From: Janthinobacterium sp.
GTDB taxonomy: Bacteria > Pseudomonadota > Gammaproteobacteria > Burkholderiales > Burkholderiaceae_D
DNA: 60,651 nucleotides
Assembly (NCBI RefSeq): GCF_009923995.1
Contig: NZ_RFSK01000037.1
Span: 1-60,651, forward strand
Reading direction: 5' to 3'
The notes under the pieces are model-generated. The model made no database searches. It had not been told where the DNA came from and worked only from the letters and a program-made list of their open reading frames with translations. Both the position numbers and the translations under genes were made by a program. This document shows positions 28,220-36,353 of this stretch, piece by piece; the first letter of the stretch is position 1, and each line of letters starts with the position of its first letter.

Positions 28220-28720
28220 TTAATTGTAGGGTTGCAAGTCCAGCCACACGGCATACGCCAGGCGCTTGCCGTTCCACAGGCCGCCGCCGCGGATGACGGC
28301 GTCGCACGAGGTCAGCTGGCCCACGAGGTCCATGCGGCCCAGGTTGCGGCGCAGGCGCAGGGCGTCGTTGTGCGACAGGTAGCCCACCAGCTGGGCGTCG
28401 ATGAAGACGGCGATGGCCTTGTCCTGGAAGGGGTTGGCATCGTCGCAGACGAGCAGGGCCAGGCATTTTTCTTCCGCATTGCCGGGGCCATGCTCGCCCG
28501 CCAGTTTGGCGATGGTGCTCTGGTACATCGATTCGTTTTCCACTTCCGACGCGAAGCGTCCCTCGTCGCGCCAGTGATGCGCGGGCGCGCCCGGGGGAAT
28601 CGCCGGCACGTACTGGCGTATCGACAGCAGCGGCTTTTGCAGCGGCTGGACGGGCGTGCGGCCGCTGAAGACGTAATACAGCAGGGCGATGACGATCACG
28701 ATGGCAAGCAGGTAAAGCAT
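28220..28720 (-). CDS. Membrane-anchored HIRAN-like protein
   Basis: A 166-residue protein with one N-terminal membrane helix (MLYLLAIVIVIALLYYVFSG) and a soluble C-terminal domain from about residue 65. The segment DANPFQDKAIAVFIDAQLVGYLSHNDA strongly recalls the HIRAN domain core (NPxDxxAVAV..dg..vGYL), a small DNA-end/ligand-binding fold also found free-standing in bacteria. The call is by motif memory. An association with the membrane would be unusual for a DNA-binding HIRAN. It overlaps nothing and has no clear operon partner. Confidence 0.65.
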   Translation of the reverse strand: MLYLLAIVIVIALLYYVFSGRTPVQPLQKPLLSIRQYVPAIPPGAPAHHWRDEGRFASEVENESMYQSTIAKLAGEHGPGNAEEKCLALLVCDDANPFQDKAIAVFIDAQLVGYLSHNDALRLRRNLGRMDLVGQLTSCDAVIRGGGLWNGKRLAYAVWLDLQPYN

Positions 28721-28786
28721 GGTATCTCTCTGATTTCGGGGTAGGGGAGGCCGGGGGCAGGGGCGCGCCGCGCGCCGCTGGCGCTA

Positions 28787-29539
28787 CTATAGCAAGTTCG
28801 CCGCCCGGTCCCAGGGAATTCCCGCCAGCAGGCGCCGGCGCCGCCGCAGCGCGCGCGGGTCCTTCAGCACGATGGGCGCTGCGCCCGTCAGGCCCGAGTA
28901 ATACTGGCCGTGCCGGCGCAGCAGGGCGGCGTAGTCGCGCCAGGCGTGGCCCTGCGCCAGCATGCGCGCATCGCAGTCGACTTCGATGGCAAAGCGCAGC
29001 CGGTGCAGCTGCCACCACAGGGGCAGGTTCCACGGCATGAGCACGATCAGGGCATGGGCCAGGGCCAGTAGCTGCGGGTCGCGCGCGGCCAGCCGGCATT
29101 GCTCGTGCGCCAGCAGCAGCGCTTGTTGCTGTGCATCAATCGAGGATAGCCACACGGGCATGACGATGCGCGGCCGCAGCCAGCCCGCCACGCAGGGGCC
29201 GATGCCGCCGCTCAGGTACACGGGCGTGCCCAGCATGCTGGACTGTTGCCAGCGGCGCTGGTGCGCCAGCAGCCAGGCGCCGCGCAGGGCCAGCATCAGC
29301 AGCATGCCGAGCGACAGGACGAGCCATGCCAGTTTCAGCTGCGCCTGCTCCGCCGGCATGGCCGCCAGCACGCCGGGCAGCCAGGCCAGGGGCACGATGG
29401 CGGACACGGCCAGCGCCGCCAGCCACGGCCAGCGCGTGCTGCTGCGCCGCCGCTGCAGCCGGCGCTCCGTCCACCAGGCGGCCCCGCCCAGCAGCAGCGC
29501 CAGCGCCATGCTGGCAGCCAGCCAGGCCGGCATCAGCAT
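28787..29539 (-). CDS. BlaR1/M56-like membrane peptidase, zinc motif degenerate
   Basis: A 250-residue membrane protein. Three or four membrane helices precede a domain that aligns by eye to the M56 (BlaR1/MecR1) family: GIGPCVAGWLRPRIVMPVWL, then LLAHEQCRLAARDPQ, MPWNLPLWWQLHRLRFAIEVDCDARML. In active members the zinc motif is HExxH. Here it reads HEQCR, so the second histidine is arginine, while the later acidic motif EVDCDAR is kept. It probably does not bind zinc normally. No BlaI-type repressor gene is adjacent. The ATG at 29539 begins the first membrane helix; a second in-frame ATG is two codons on. Confidence 0.75.
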   Translation of the reverse strand: MLMPAWLAASMALALLLGGAAWWTERRLQRRRSSTRWPWLAALAVSAIVPLAWLPGVLAAMPAEQAQLKLAWLVLSLGMLLMLALRGAWLLAHQRRWQQSSMLGTPVYLSGGIGPCVAGWLRPRIVMPVWLSSIDAQQQALLLAHEQCRLAARDPQLLALAHALIVLMPWNLPLWWQLHRLRFAIEVDCDARMLAQGHAWRDYAALLRRHGQYYSGLTGAAPIVLKDPRALRRRRRLLAGIPWDRAANLL

Positions 29540-29780
29540 GTCTGCCCGGCTAGCCGTAAAAGGAGCGGCGACGCCGCTCGTGTTCCGGGATGGAAAAGCA
29601 TTGCAGTCATGTTGCTCGCAGTCGTGGAATGAAAATAGCGGGCAGTGTAGCCTTTGCACGCCTGCCCTGGCGCCACGGCTCGCCCGCCAAGCCCGTTTTT
29701 GCAACCGCAGCGATGTCGTAGTGGCCAAATTAGCATGCTTAAAAGAAATAAATGCTAGTATTGCATTATTTATTTCAGGC

Positions 29781-30848
29781 ATGATCATGAGAAAAACGTT
29801 GTTGCTGTCACTCCTGTTGTGGTGCGCCGGCGTGCAGGCGCAGCCGGCAGCCGACGCGTTTGCGGGCAAGCCCGATTGCCTGGTCGAGCGCAGTGGCCAG
29901 TCTGGCGAGGCGACGGCCGTATGGAGCGGCGGATGCAAGGATGGTTATGCTGAAGGGCTGGGCACGTTGCAATGGTTTCACGCGGGAAAGGAAGGCGACC
30001 GCTACGAAGGCGGCTTGAAGCGTGGCTTGCCGCATGATTCGGGCAGTTTCCTCGGCAAGGACGGTACGCTCTATCAAGGCGGCTACCAGGCAGGAAAACG
30101 GCACGGCAAGGGGATCTTCGTCGCGGCGGACGGCACAAAACTGGCCGCCAGCTACGAGGCAGGCGTGCTGACTGGCCCGGTGGTGCTGGTGCTTCCCGAT
30201 GGCGGGCGCTACGAAGGCGCCTGGCACGGGGCGGCGCGCGATGGTCATGGGGTGATGCAGTATGCCTTGGGCGGACGCTATGAAGGCAACTGGAGCAAGG
30301 GCCAGCGCGAGGGCAAAGGCATCATTACTTATCCGAATGGCCTGAGCCGCGCCGTCGAGTACCACGAAGATCGCGAAATCGGACAGCCTCCCTTGCCGCC
30401 AGCGGAGGCGCATCGCTTGCTGAGTCCTCCCGACTTTTCCGCCAACTGGGCTTGGCGCGAGGTATCGAGCAAATCTATCGTGCCCTATGAACTGCCTTAT
30501 CATGAGTTGACGCCGGCGCAGCAGCGCCGCTACAAGCAGAGATATAAGATACTTCTGGAGGATGACGAGCCCCCCTATCCCGTCAATGGCAGTGCGGAAA
30601 TTGTCCGTGCGCTGGCTATTGCGATGCAAAAATTGGGCGCTCCCAATGACCAGGGCGACTTGCGCGCCGACGTGCTGATTGATGAACAGGGCATACCCGT
30701 CTCCGTGCGGGTACTCGAAGCACCGGGACCCAAGGTGGCTGAGTTGATCAGCAAGGCATTGTTGGTGGGCAAGTACAAGCCTGCCGTCTGTGGCGGCACG
30801 CCTTGCAGCATGTACTACCCGGTCTCCTTTTTAATGAGTACGTATTAG
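29781..30848 (+). CDS. Secreted MORN-repeat protein with TonB-like C-terminal domain
   Basis: A 355-residue exported protein. The signal peptide (MIMRKTLLLSLLLWCAGVQAQ) is followed by about six MORN-type repeats between residues 45 and 200 (for example YAEGLGTLQW, DRYEGGLKRGLPHDSG, LYQGGYQAGKRHGKGIF, GRYEGAWHGAARDGHGVM, GRYEGNWSKGQREGKGIITY). The last 80 residues (DVLIDEQGIPVSVRVLEAPGPKVAELISKALLVGKYKPAVCGG) look like a TonB C-terminal-type domain. The ATG at 29781 has a second ATG six bases on. The upstream 140 bases are AT-rich and probably hold the promoter. Its role, perhaps at the cell envelope, is unknown. Confidence 0.85.
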   Translation: MIMRKTLLLSLLLWCAGVQAQPAADAFAGKPDCLVERSGQSGEATAVWSGGCKDGYAEGLGTLQWFHAGKEGDRYEGGLKRGLPHDSGSFLGKDGTLYQGGYQAGKRHGKGIFVAADGTKLAASYEAGVLTGPVVLVLPDGGRYEGAWHGAARDGHGVMQYALGGRYEGNWSKGQREGKGIITYPNGLSRAVEYHEDREIGQPPLPPAEAHRLLSPPDFSANWAWREVSSKSIVPYELPYHELTPAQQRRYKQRYKILLEDDEPPYPVNGSAEIVRALAIAMQKLGAPNDQGDLRADVLIDEQGIPVSVRVLEAPGPKVAELISKALLVGKYKPAVCGGTPCSMYYPVSFLMSTY

Positions 30849-30860
30849 TTAGTAAGCTGC

Positions 30861-31277
30861 TCAGCGCTTGAGCGCCATCCCGACGGACGCGGGCGCTGTG
30901 TGTCGGAAACCGAACTGCGCGTACAAGTCTTGCGCCTGGCCGTCGGCGATCAGGCTGACATAGGCGCTTTGCGGCACCTCGGTCTCGATGAATTGCATGA
31001 TCTCGCGCATGATCAGCTTGCCCAGGCCCTTGCCCTGGTGGGCCGGCAGCACGGCGATATCGACCACCTGAAAGAAGCAGCCGCCGTCGCCGATGATGCG
31101 GCCCATGCCGACCACTTCGTCGCCCTGCAGGATTTGCACGGCAAACAGCGAGTTCGGCAAGCCCTTGGCGGCCGCCGCCGTGCTTTTGGCGCTCAGGCCG
31201 GCGGCGACGCGCAGGTGCTGGTAGGTGGCGATGGCGGGAATGGCCAGGCGGGTGATGTAGGGTAGTGCTGCGCTCAA
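30861..31277 (-). CDS. GNAT-family N-acetyltransferase
   Basis: A 138-residue GCN5-related acetyltransferase. The acetyl-CoA signature lies in VDIAVLPAHQGKGLGKLIMREIMQFI (Q/RxxGxG/A), followed by the YAQFGFRHTA end typical of the YhbS/ElaA-like small GNATs. The start is TTG, supported by AGGAG 9 bases upstream. The stop is 12 bases from the convergent MORN gene. Substrate unknown. Confidence 0.92.
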   Translation of the reverse strand: MSAALPYITRLAIPAIATYQHLRVAAGLSAKSTAAAAKGLPNSLFAVQILQGDEVVGMGRIIGDGGCFFQVVDIAVLPAHQGKGLGKLIMREIMQFIETEVPQSAYVSLIADGQAQDLYAQFGFRHTAPASVGMALKR

Positions 31278-31423
31278 GGCGGTCTCCTGTTAAATGAGTT
31301 GTAGCGACAATTATAGGCGGCGATGCGCGTCCGGGCCGGCACGCTTTATTCGCCCCGCCCTATGTCGCCGGTGCCGCTTTTGCGCTATGGTGGCGGCATC
31401 CCTTGAATTGTTGAAAGTACGCC

Positions 31424-31816
31424 ATGTCCGCAGGATTTACCGCCACCGAGTTGTCCGTCGTCAATGAAGACGATGCCCTGATCACCACCCTGGCCGCGCC
31501 CGCCGGCAAGGGCGAACCCGTCTACCTGATGCTGCAGCGCGCCGATGCCTACGACGAGCAGGACGTGGCGCTGGGCATGGATGAGCCCTACATCGAATAT
31601 GGCGGCCAGGAATTTTCGTGGTACGGCCACATGCACGCCGTGATCCTGCATCCGAACCGCCTGTCCGTGCAGATGGATGCCGAGGCGGCTATGCAGATGG
31701 ACGACGATGGCCAGATCGACGTGCGTTTTACCTTGACGCCGGAGCGCTACGCCCAGCTGCAGCAGGCGCTGCGCACGACGTTCGACGGCTGCGACTACTA
31801 TCGCGAGGAACGTTGA
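31424..31816 (+). CDS. Hypothetical protein, possibly Imm10-like
   Basis: A 130-residue acidic cytosolic protein. The central stretch YIEYGGQEFSWYGHMHAVILHPNRLSV, followed by IDVRFTLTPERYAQLQQALRTTF, resembles the Imm10 group of polymorphic-toxin immunity proteins (a YIE...Q..s.yg.i..v.L pattern). This is a weak match from memory. No toxin gene lies beside it, so a housekeeping role or a lone immunity gene is equally possible. The ATG at 31424 has no strong ribosome site. Confidence 0.7.
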   Translation: MSAGFTATELSVVNEDDALITTLAAPAGKGEPVYLMLQRADAYDEQDVALGMDEPYIEYGGQEFSWYGHMHAVILHPNRLSVQMDAEAAMQMDDDGQIDVRFTLTPERYAQLQQALRTTFDGCDYYREER

Positions 31817-31885
31817 TCTGCGCGGACGGCGCCGGCCACGGCGTCGTCTATGATCGATAGCTGGTGATGACTGGGGGAGAAAGCG

Positions 31886-32467
31886 ATGACGGTGCTGATA
31901 CTCGGTTTGCTGCTGTTTCTCGGGGCGCACTCGGTGCGCATCGTCGCCGACGGCTGGCGCGGCGTCCAGCTGGCGCGCCTCGGCGAACAGCGCTGGAAGG
32001 GGCTGTACTCGCTTATTTCCCTGCTGGGCCTGGGCCTGATCATCTGGGGCTACGGCCTGGCGCGCCAGCAGCCGCAGCTGCTGTGGACGCCGCCCATGGG
32101 CTGGCGCCATGCCAGCGGCCTGCTGATGCTGTTGTCGCTGATTCTCCTGGCGGCGGCCAATGTGCCGCGCAACCGCATCAAGACCCTCGTGCACCATCCT
32201 ATGCTGCTGGGCACGCAGCTCTGGGCCGTGGCGCACCTGCTGGCCAACGGCAACGTGGCCGACGTCGTGCTGTTCGGCAGTTTCCTGGTCTGGTCGCTGG
32301 CCGACCTGCGTGCCGCCATGCGGCGCGACCGCGCGGCCGGCGTCGCGTACCAGGGCGGCACCGTGACGGGCACCCTGGTCGCCATCGGCGCCGGCGTGGC
32401 CTTGTGGCTGCTGCTGGCGTTCTGGCTGCACGGCGTGCTGTTCGGCGTGCAGCCGTTTGCTTATTAA
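31886..32467 (+). CDS. NnrU-family integral membrane protein
   Basis: A 193-residue protein with about six hydrophobic segments. NnrU markers are LFLGAHSVRIVADGWR, GLYSLISLLGLGLIIWGYGLARQ, the N-R-I-K turn (VPRNRIKTLVHHPMLLGTQLWAVAHLLANGN) and DVVLFGSFLVWSLADL. NnrU was named in denitrifiers for a role near nitric-oxide metabolism, but no nor/nir gene is close, and in many genomes it stands alone. GGGGGAGAAAG precedes the ATG. A GNAT gene follows after 12 bases on the same strand and is probably co-transcribed. Confidence 0.93.
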   Translation: MTVLILGLLLFLGAHSVRIVADGWRGVQLARLGEQRWKGLYSLISLLGLGLIIWGYGLARQQPQLLWTPPMGWRHASGLLMLLSLILLAAANVPRNRIKTLVHHPMLLGTQLWAVAHLLANGNVADVVLFGSFLVWSLADLRAAMRRDRAAGVAYQGGTVTGTLVAIGAGVALWLLLAFWLHGVLFGVQPFAY

Positions 32468-32479
32468 TGGAATATTGAG

Positions 32480-33067
32480 ATGGATCAAACGATGGAGTTC
32501 GCCTTGCGCGGCCAGCTGGTCGACTTGCTGCCCCTGCAGGCCGGGCACGCGCCGCAACTGCTGCTGGCCGCCGCCGATGGCGAACTATGGAACATGAGCG
32601 TCACCGTCGTGCCGGGTCCCGCCACCATGGCCGCCTACATCGACGCGGCGCTGGAAGGGCGGCGCGCTGGCACGGTCATGCCCTTCGCCATCGTGCACAA
32701 GTCCACGGGGACCATCGTCGGCAGCACCCGCTTCTGGAAAATCGACAGGGTCAACCGCAAGATGGAGATCGGCCACACCTGGCTGGCCGCCTCCGTACAG
32801 CGTACGGGCGTGAACACGGAAGCGAAATGGCTGCTGCTGACGCACGCCTTCGAGACCATGCACGCCGTGCGCGTGCAGTTGACCACCGATGAACTGAACG
32901 AAAAATCGCGCGCCGCCATCCTGCGCCTGGGCGCCGTGCAGGAAGGCATCGTGCGCCACGAGCGCATCATGCCGGACGGACGCAAGCGCAATTCCGTGCG
33001 TTTCAGCATTATCGATACGGAGTGGCAAGCGGTGAAGGCGGGGCTGGAGAAAAAGCTGGGGCGTTAA
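32480..33067 (+). CDS. GNAT acetyltransferase, RimJ/RimL type
   Basis: A 195-residue acetyltransferase. It carries PFAIVHKSTGTIVGSTRFWKIDRVNRKMEIGHTWLAASVQRTGVNTEAKWLLLTHAFE and LTTDELNEKSRAAILRLGAVQEGIVRHERIM, typical of RimL-like N-terminal or small-molecule acetyltransferases. It is 12 bases after nnrU. Substrate unknown. Confidence 0.93.
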   Translation: MDQTMEFALRGQLVDLLPLQAGHAPQLLLAAADGELWNMSVTVVPGPATMAAYIDAALEGRRAGTVMPFAIVHKSTGTIVGSTRFWKIDRVNRKMEIGHTWLAASVQRTGVNTEAKWLLLTHAFETMHAVRVQLTTDELNEKSRAAILRLGAVQEGIVRHERIMPDGRKRNSVRFSIIDTEWQAVKAGLEKKLGR

Positions 33068-33221
33068 TATGAAAAAACCCGCAGCATCTGGCGATGGACG
33101 GGTGTTAATCAGTATTGCTTGATGTTCTGTGGGGGGGCAGGATCACCGGAGTCGAAAACCGCTCTGTTATAGACGCATCCCAATTGACTGCCAGAATATC
33201 GTCGGAGCAATACGCGCAAAT

Positions 33222-33707
33222 TCACACTAGGAACGAACGTTTTTCGATGAAGGGGACGGAGCCAACGCGCTCTTTGAGTGCAACAAGAAATGGCTCTGGC
33301 GTTTCCAAACCAGGAAGCGCGGCCTCTCCGCCATTGCCTTTAAGCAGGATCTGAGCAATATCCTCGCTGAAAAAGCGACGTTTGATTGTAACTGCGCGAA
33401 CGCCTTGGTAGGGAATCACATAACTTGCATCAGACGATACGACTGAAATGCCTTCATCGATGAGTACATACGACACCGTGGAAAGTTCAGCCGCAGTCTC
33501 GCGAAGACGTCGAACTTGCATAAGGCCAACTCCGCCAACGACGAGTACTGTGAAAAGAAATGGTCCAGCAGGAGTGTCCTTGGATTTTGCTGGTCCAAGG
33601 AACATTAGGTAGCTAAGGAGTAGCACGACGCTCACCAACACAACTACAACCCGCCTAGGGCCACGTTGAAGGGACTTGATGTATTGTGCTGACGGTTTGT
33701 AGCGCAT
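33222..33707 (-). CDS. Hypothetical two-helix membrane protein, PH-like domain
   Basis: A 161-residue protein with two membrane helices (about residues 19-37 and 50-64) after a basic N-terminus, then a soluble beta-rich part (VLIDEGISVVSSDASYVIPYQGVRAVTIKRRFFSEDIAQILLKGNGG). The helix pair plus this strand pattern recalls bacterial pleckstrin-homology membrane proteins. It is less GC-rich than its left neighbours and marks the start of the accessory region. Confidence 0.72.
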   Translation of the reverse strand: MRYKPSAQYIKSLQRGPRRVVVVLVSVVLLLSYLMFLGPAKSKDTPAGPFLFTVLVVGGVGLMQVRRLRETAAELSTVSYVLIDEGISVVSSDASYVIPYQGVRAVTIKRRFFSEDIAQILLKGNGGEAALPGLETPEPFLVALKERVGSVPFIEKRSFLV

Positions 33708-33963
33708 GGATATGTAGCCTTGAATCGAGCAATCGTGAAAAGTGTATGGCGGAAAACGCGTTTCGACAAATGGCCGCTCTTGGCCGATCCCGGCCGACGG
33801 CGTTCAGGATAGCGGTTTCCTATCTGTAAAACGCACTAATTCTCACTCTAGGCTGGCACCGCTCTGAAGCCAAAGGGCAGCATTTCCGTGCACGCGTGGC
33901 CGTTTCGCAGCGGGGAACCAGTCTAATTGCAAAATTGCAGTTACTAAAATGCCCTCTACCCCT
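33708..33963. other. Non-coding gap, 256 bases, AT-richer
   Basis: This gap lies upstream of the small membrane protein and downstream of the broken EreA-like gene. No RNA gene or repeat is recognised. Composition drops compared with the chromosome to the left, fitting accessory DNA. Confidence 0.45.
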
Positions 33964-35205
33964 CTACTGGGTCACGAGCTGCGCAGAAGCGCTGCCTTCG
34001 GGGATAATCAGGGCAAAGTCGTAGCCGTTGATCAGGTTGAACACTTCAATGTCGCCCCCCGCCAGTTTGCGTGAGCCTGGCCGCAGTGACCGCAGATCAA
34101 AGAGAGACCAACTGCCGTCGGTGGCGCTCGCGCTGGCCAGCAGTTTGGAGGCCGAGCTGCCAAGTGCGATTTGTGCCGGCTGATATGGCTTGCCCGCGCC
34201 CGCGAATCTCAGTTGCGTACCCTTCACCGCCAGCACGATCAGGTGCAGCGAGGTATGGCCCTGGCCTTCGGCGCGTTCAGCCAGAAAGTTGCCAATGTCT
34301 CGATTGTTGAGTGGATTAATTCCCTTGTATGCGTGATTTGCGCCGACTTTGACCACCAGCTTTTGCTCTTGCATGCTTAGCCAGGTTTCCCGGGGCCGCT
34401 TTAACAGCGTCAAACGTAAGCGGTTGGACAGGTCGCGATCACCTGGCACTTGCGAGACGCTTTTCTGAAAGATGGCGCGGGTGGCCAGCAATGCATCGAG
34501 CAGGCCTCGCGCGGTTTGCTCTTTGGGGCCGCTAAGTAGCGGGCGCAAGGAGGTCAGTTCCTCGGTTGAGGCCGACAGTATGAAGTACTCGAAGGGATTG
34601 CCGGTGGATGCCGCCTTTTGAGCCGCGACATCTTCCATTTGACGCAAGGCTTCCAGCTTCGCGCGGGCGGCCGGATTAACCGGCTGGGTCAGCATCAGGG
34701 TGATCAGGTATTTGGCCGCCCCTACGAATTCCTGATCGATGCCCCATTGCTGGAAGCGCGGTCCTGCGGCCCGGGCAAAGCCGGCGAGCATCTCTGCTTC
34801 CTAGCGCATGGTGTAGAAAGCAACGGAGTCCGGATAGGTGGCGTTGAATCTGGCGATGGCAGCAACCGCGTCGGTGCCCTTGAGTATCCTTTCGAGCGCG
34901 CTCGTCACGGCGGGACCACTTTCAGTTACCAATGTCGTGAAGCCGGCAGGGGGCAAGGCATTGAGGTAGGCGGATGAGAACTGGGCGATCTCGGCGACAC
35001 CGTGATCCTCGCCGAGGAGAACGTACTGCGCCTGGCGCGAAGCCTGCAGCAGCAGTGCCGCACCGGGTCCCGATAACGTGCCTTTGTCCAGGGTGATGGC
35101 GAGCCGGCTAGCTGTGAGTTTTTCGAGGACGGCGGTATCGGCGACGGCCGAATCGGCGAAGCCGAGCGTCAGGGTGGCGGCAAGGAAGGCGAGACGGAAG
35201 AACAT
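33964..35205 (-). pseudogene. EreA/ChaN-like periplasmic protein interrupted by an in-frame TAG
   Basis: One reading frame runs from ATG at 35205 to the stop at 33964, broken only by a TAG at 34801-34803. The first part has a signal peptide (MFFRLAFLAATLTLGFADSAVA) and the motif YVLLGEDHGVAEIAQFSSAYL. The part after the stop has GIDQEFVGAAKYL and KLVVKVGANHAYKGINPLNNRDIGNFLAERAEG. GEDH-type and GANHA segments are features of the erythromycin-esterase/ChaN (EreA-like) superfamily. The frame does not shift, so a single base change (for example CAG to TAG) explains it. About 414 codons in total. An internal ATG at 34791 could restart translation but would lack the signal peptide and first motif. 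Confidence 0.75.
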
Positions 35206-35386
35206 GGTAGTGTGGGCCGATCAGGGTGGTTAGTGAATAAGTCAACAGTTTAAATTGTCGCTAGCAACGTAGGCTTCTGGACGCTTGGCGCCGTTAACTA
35301 ATTAAATCCACCCTCGCCAGCCTGTCCCGAGAATAGCAAATTGCCGAACAGAAAACTACACGCATTATCACGCCCCGCTGTCTGCC

Positions 35387-36100
35387 TTATCCATGTCCCT
35401 GACGGTCGCCACCATGTCGAAATGCAAGCGGAAACGCTGCTGCCCAGGCCGCCAGCACCGGGATGCCGATTATCTGGCGCGCCCGCTTGAGCGTTTCCGG
35501 ATGGCGCCCCGCGGCATGGCCAGCCTGGGCGGTAGTGGCGGATCCGGCAGGTGCGCCATGTGCTCCAGGCAGGGCGCTGCGGCGGCCGCTGCTCCGCTCG
35601 ACGCTTGCAGCAGCGCATAGCGCGCCGCTTGCCCCTCGGCCGTGGCCGGCGCGTGGCAAGTCAACCCGGCCAGCGCGCCAAATTCCGCAACCGTGATGTC
35701 GCTGTCGCTGCCGCAGCCGCAGCCGCAGCCGCAAGGGTCTGCGGCCATGCCGGACGCTGCCTGGCTGCCCGGACAGTTTGATCCAGGCCTGGAAGCGGCT
35801 GCGCCGCACCTCCAGCGCAGCGGCGCCCTGCCAGCCGCGCGCATCCAGGCGCTGCAGTCGGCCTGTTGCAAGCCGTCGAGCAGCACCAGGCCCTGCTGGC
35901 CTGCTGGCCGCAGGGTGATGTTCTAGCGGCGCGCATTCATGCGCTTGAGCCAGGCTAGGCTGCGCAGCAGTTCCAGCCCGCTCTACTGCCGCATCTCTTG
36001 CCTGCCGTCCCGTGCCTGCACCAGGCTGACGACGAACTGCGCGCAGCCCATTGCCGTCATTTGCCCGCGCACGGCTACCGCCCTGCGGGAGTGAGCAGGA
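35387..36100 (-). pseudogene. Degraded RepB-type DNA primase / relaxase-associated gene
   Basis: No intact frame exists, but reading the minus strand with two TAG stops (35983-35985, 35923-35925) and at least two frame changes recovers the RepB_primase pattern. In order it reads MTAMGCAQFVVSLVQARDGR, LLRSLAWLKRMNARR, ITLRPAGQQGLVLLDGLQQA, then (shifted) VRRSRFQAWIKLSGQ and (shifted back) DITVAEFGALAGLTC. Intact relatives read roughly WLKRENA..DIYIRPAG..GLVLLDDL...ETSPGNFQAWVKL...FGRLAGFTNRK. Such domains sit in plasmid/ICE mobilisation and replication proteins. The gene is clearly dead, and a poly-(GC) tract near 35710-35740 marks further damage. Confidence 0.65.
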
Positions 36101-36247
36101 TCAGCGCGGCCAGCATGTTCTGCAGCTTGGGGGGATTACCCTCTCATGAGGACCTGGAAAAAGCGTCCGCCGCTTGAACTGGCCCTGCGTAGTGGCAACG
36201 CTGAACTTTGATTGCGTTGGAAAATAAGAAAAGCCGTAGGAAAATGC

Positions 36248-36285
36248 AAAAAAAAAGGGTTACAAGCCGGAGCGGGTAACCCTTT
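36248..36285 (-). terminator. Rho-independent terminator downstream of the tRNA-His fragment
   Basis: The arms AAAGGGTTAC and GTAACCCTTT form a perfect 10-bp stem. On the minus strand it is followed by nine T. It lies 20 bases after the tRNA-His 3' end and is probably that gene's original terminator. Confidence 0.88.
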
Positions 36286-36304
36286 GACCTACTTACTCAT
36301 TCTG

Positions 36305-36353
36305 TGGGGGGCTGATGGGGTTCGAACCCACGACAACAGGAGTCACAATCCTG
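36305..36353 (-). other. 3' half of a tRNA-His(GTG) gene, likely attachment-site copy
   Basis: On the minus strand this is the anticodon arm CAGGA-TTGTGAC-TCCTG (anticodon GTG), variable loop, T-arm GTGGG-TTCGAAC-CCCAT and the 3' acceptor strand CAGCCCC plus C73. The 5' half (acceptor GGGGCTG and D-arm) is absent. The sequence upstream of the anticodon stem does not pair with the acceptor strand. Such 3' fragments arise when an integrase uses a tRNA gene as attachment site. The CCA is not fully encoded. It is not a functional tRNA gene. Confidence 0.8.

Noticed and set aside
33068..33110. Hairpin after the RimJ/RimL gene as a terminator
   Set aside because: Stem pairing (CCCG/CGGG) is only about 4 bp with a long loop and no T run on the right side, so it is not a convincing terminator.
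35393..35926. Short overlapping open frames on both strands in the 35.4-35.9 kb stretch
   Set aside because: None has a coherent domain. The region reads better as a multiply broken RepB-type gene on the minus strand.
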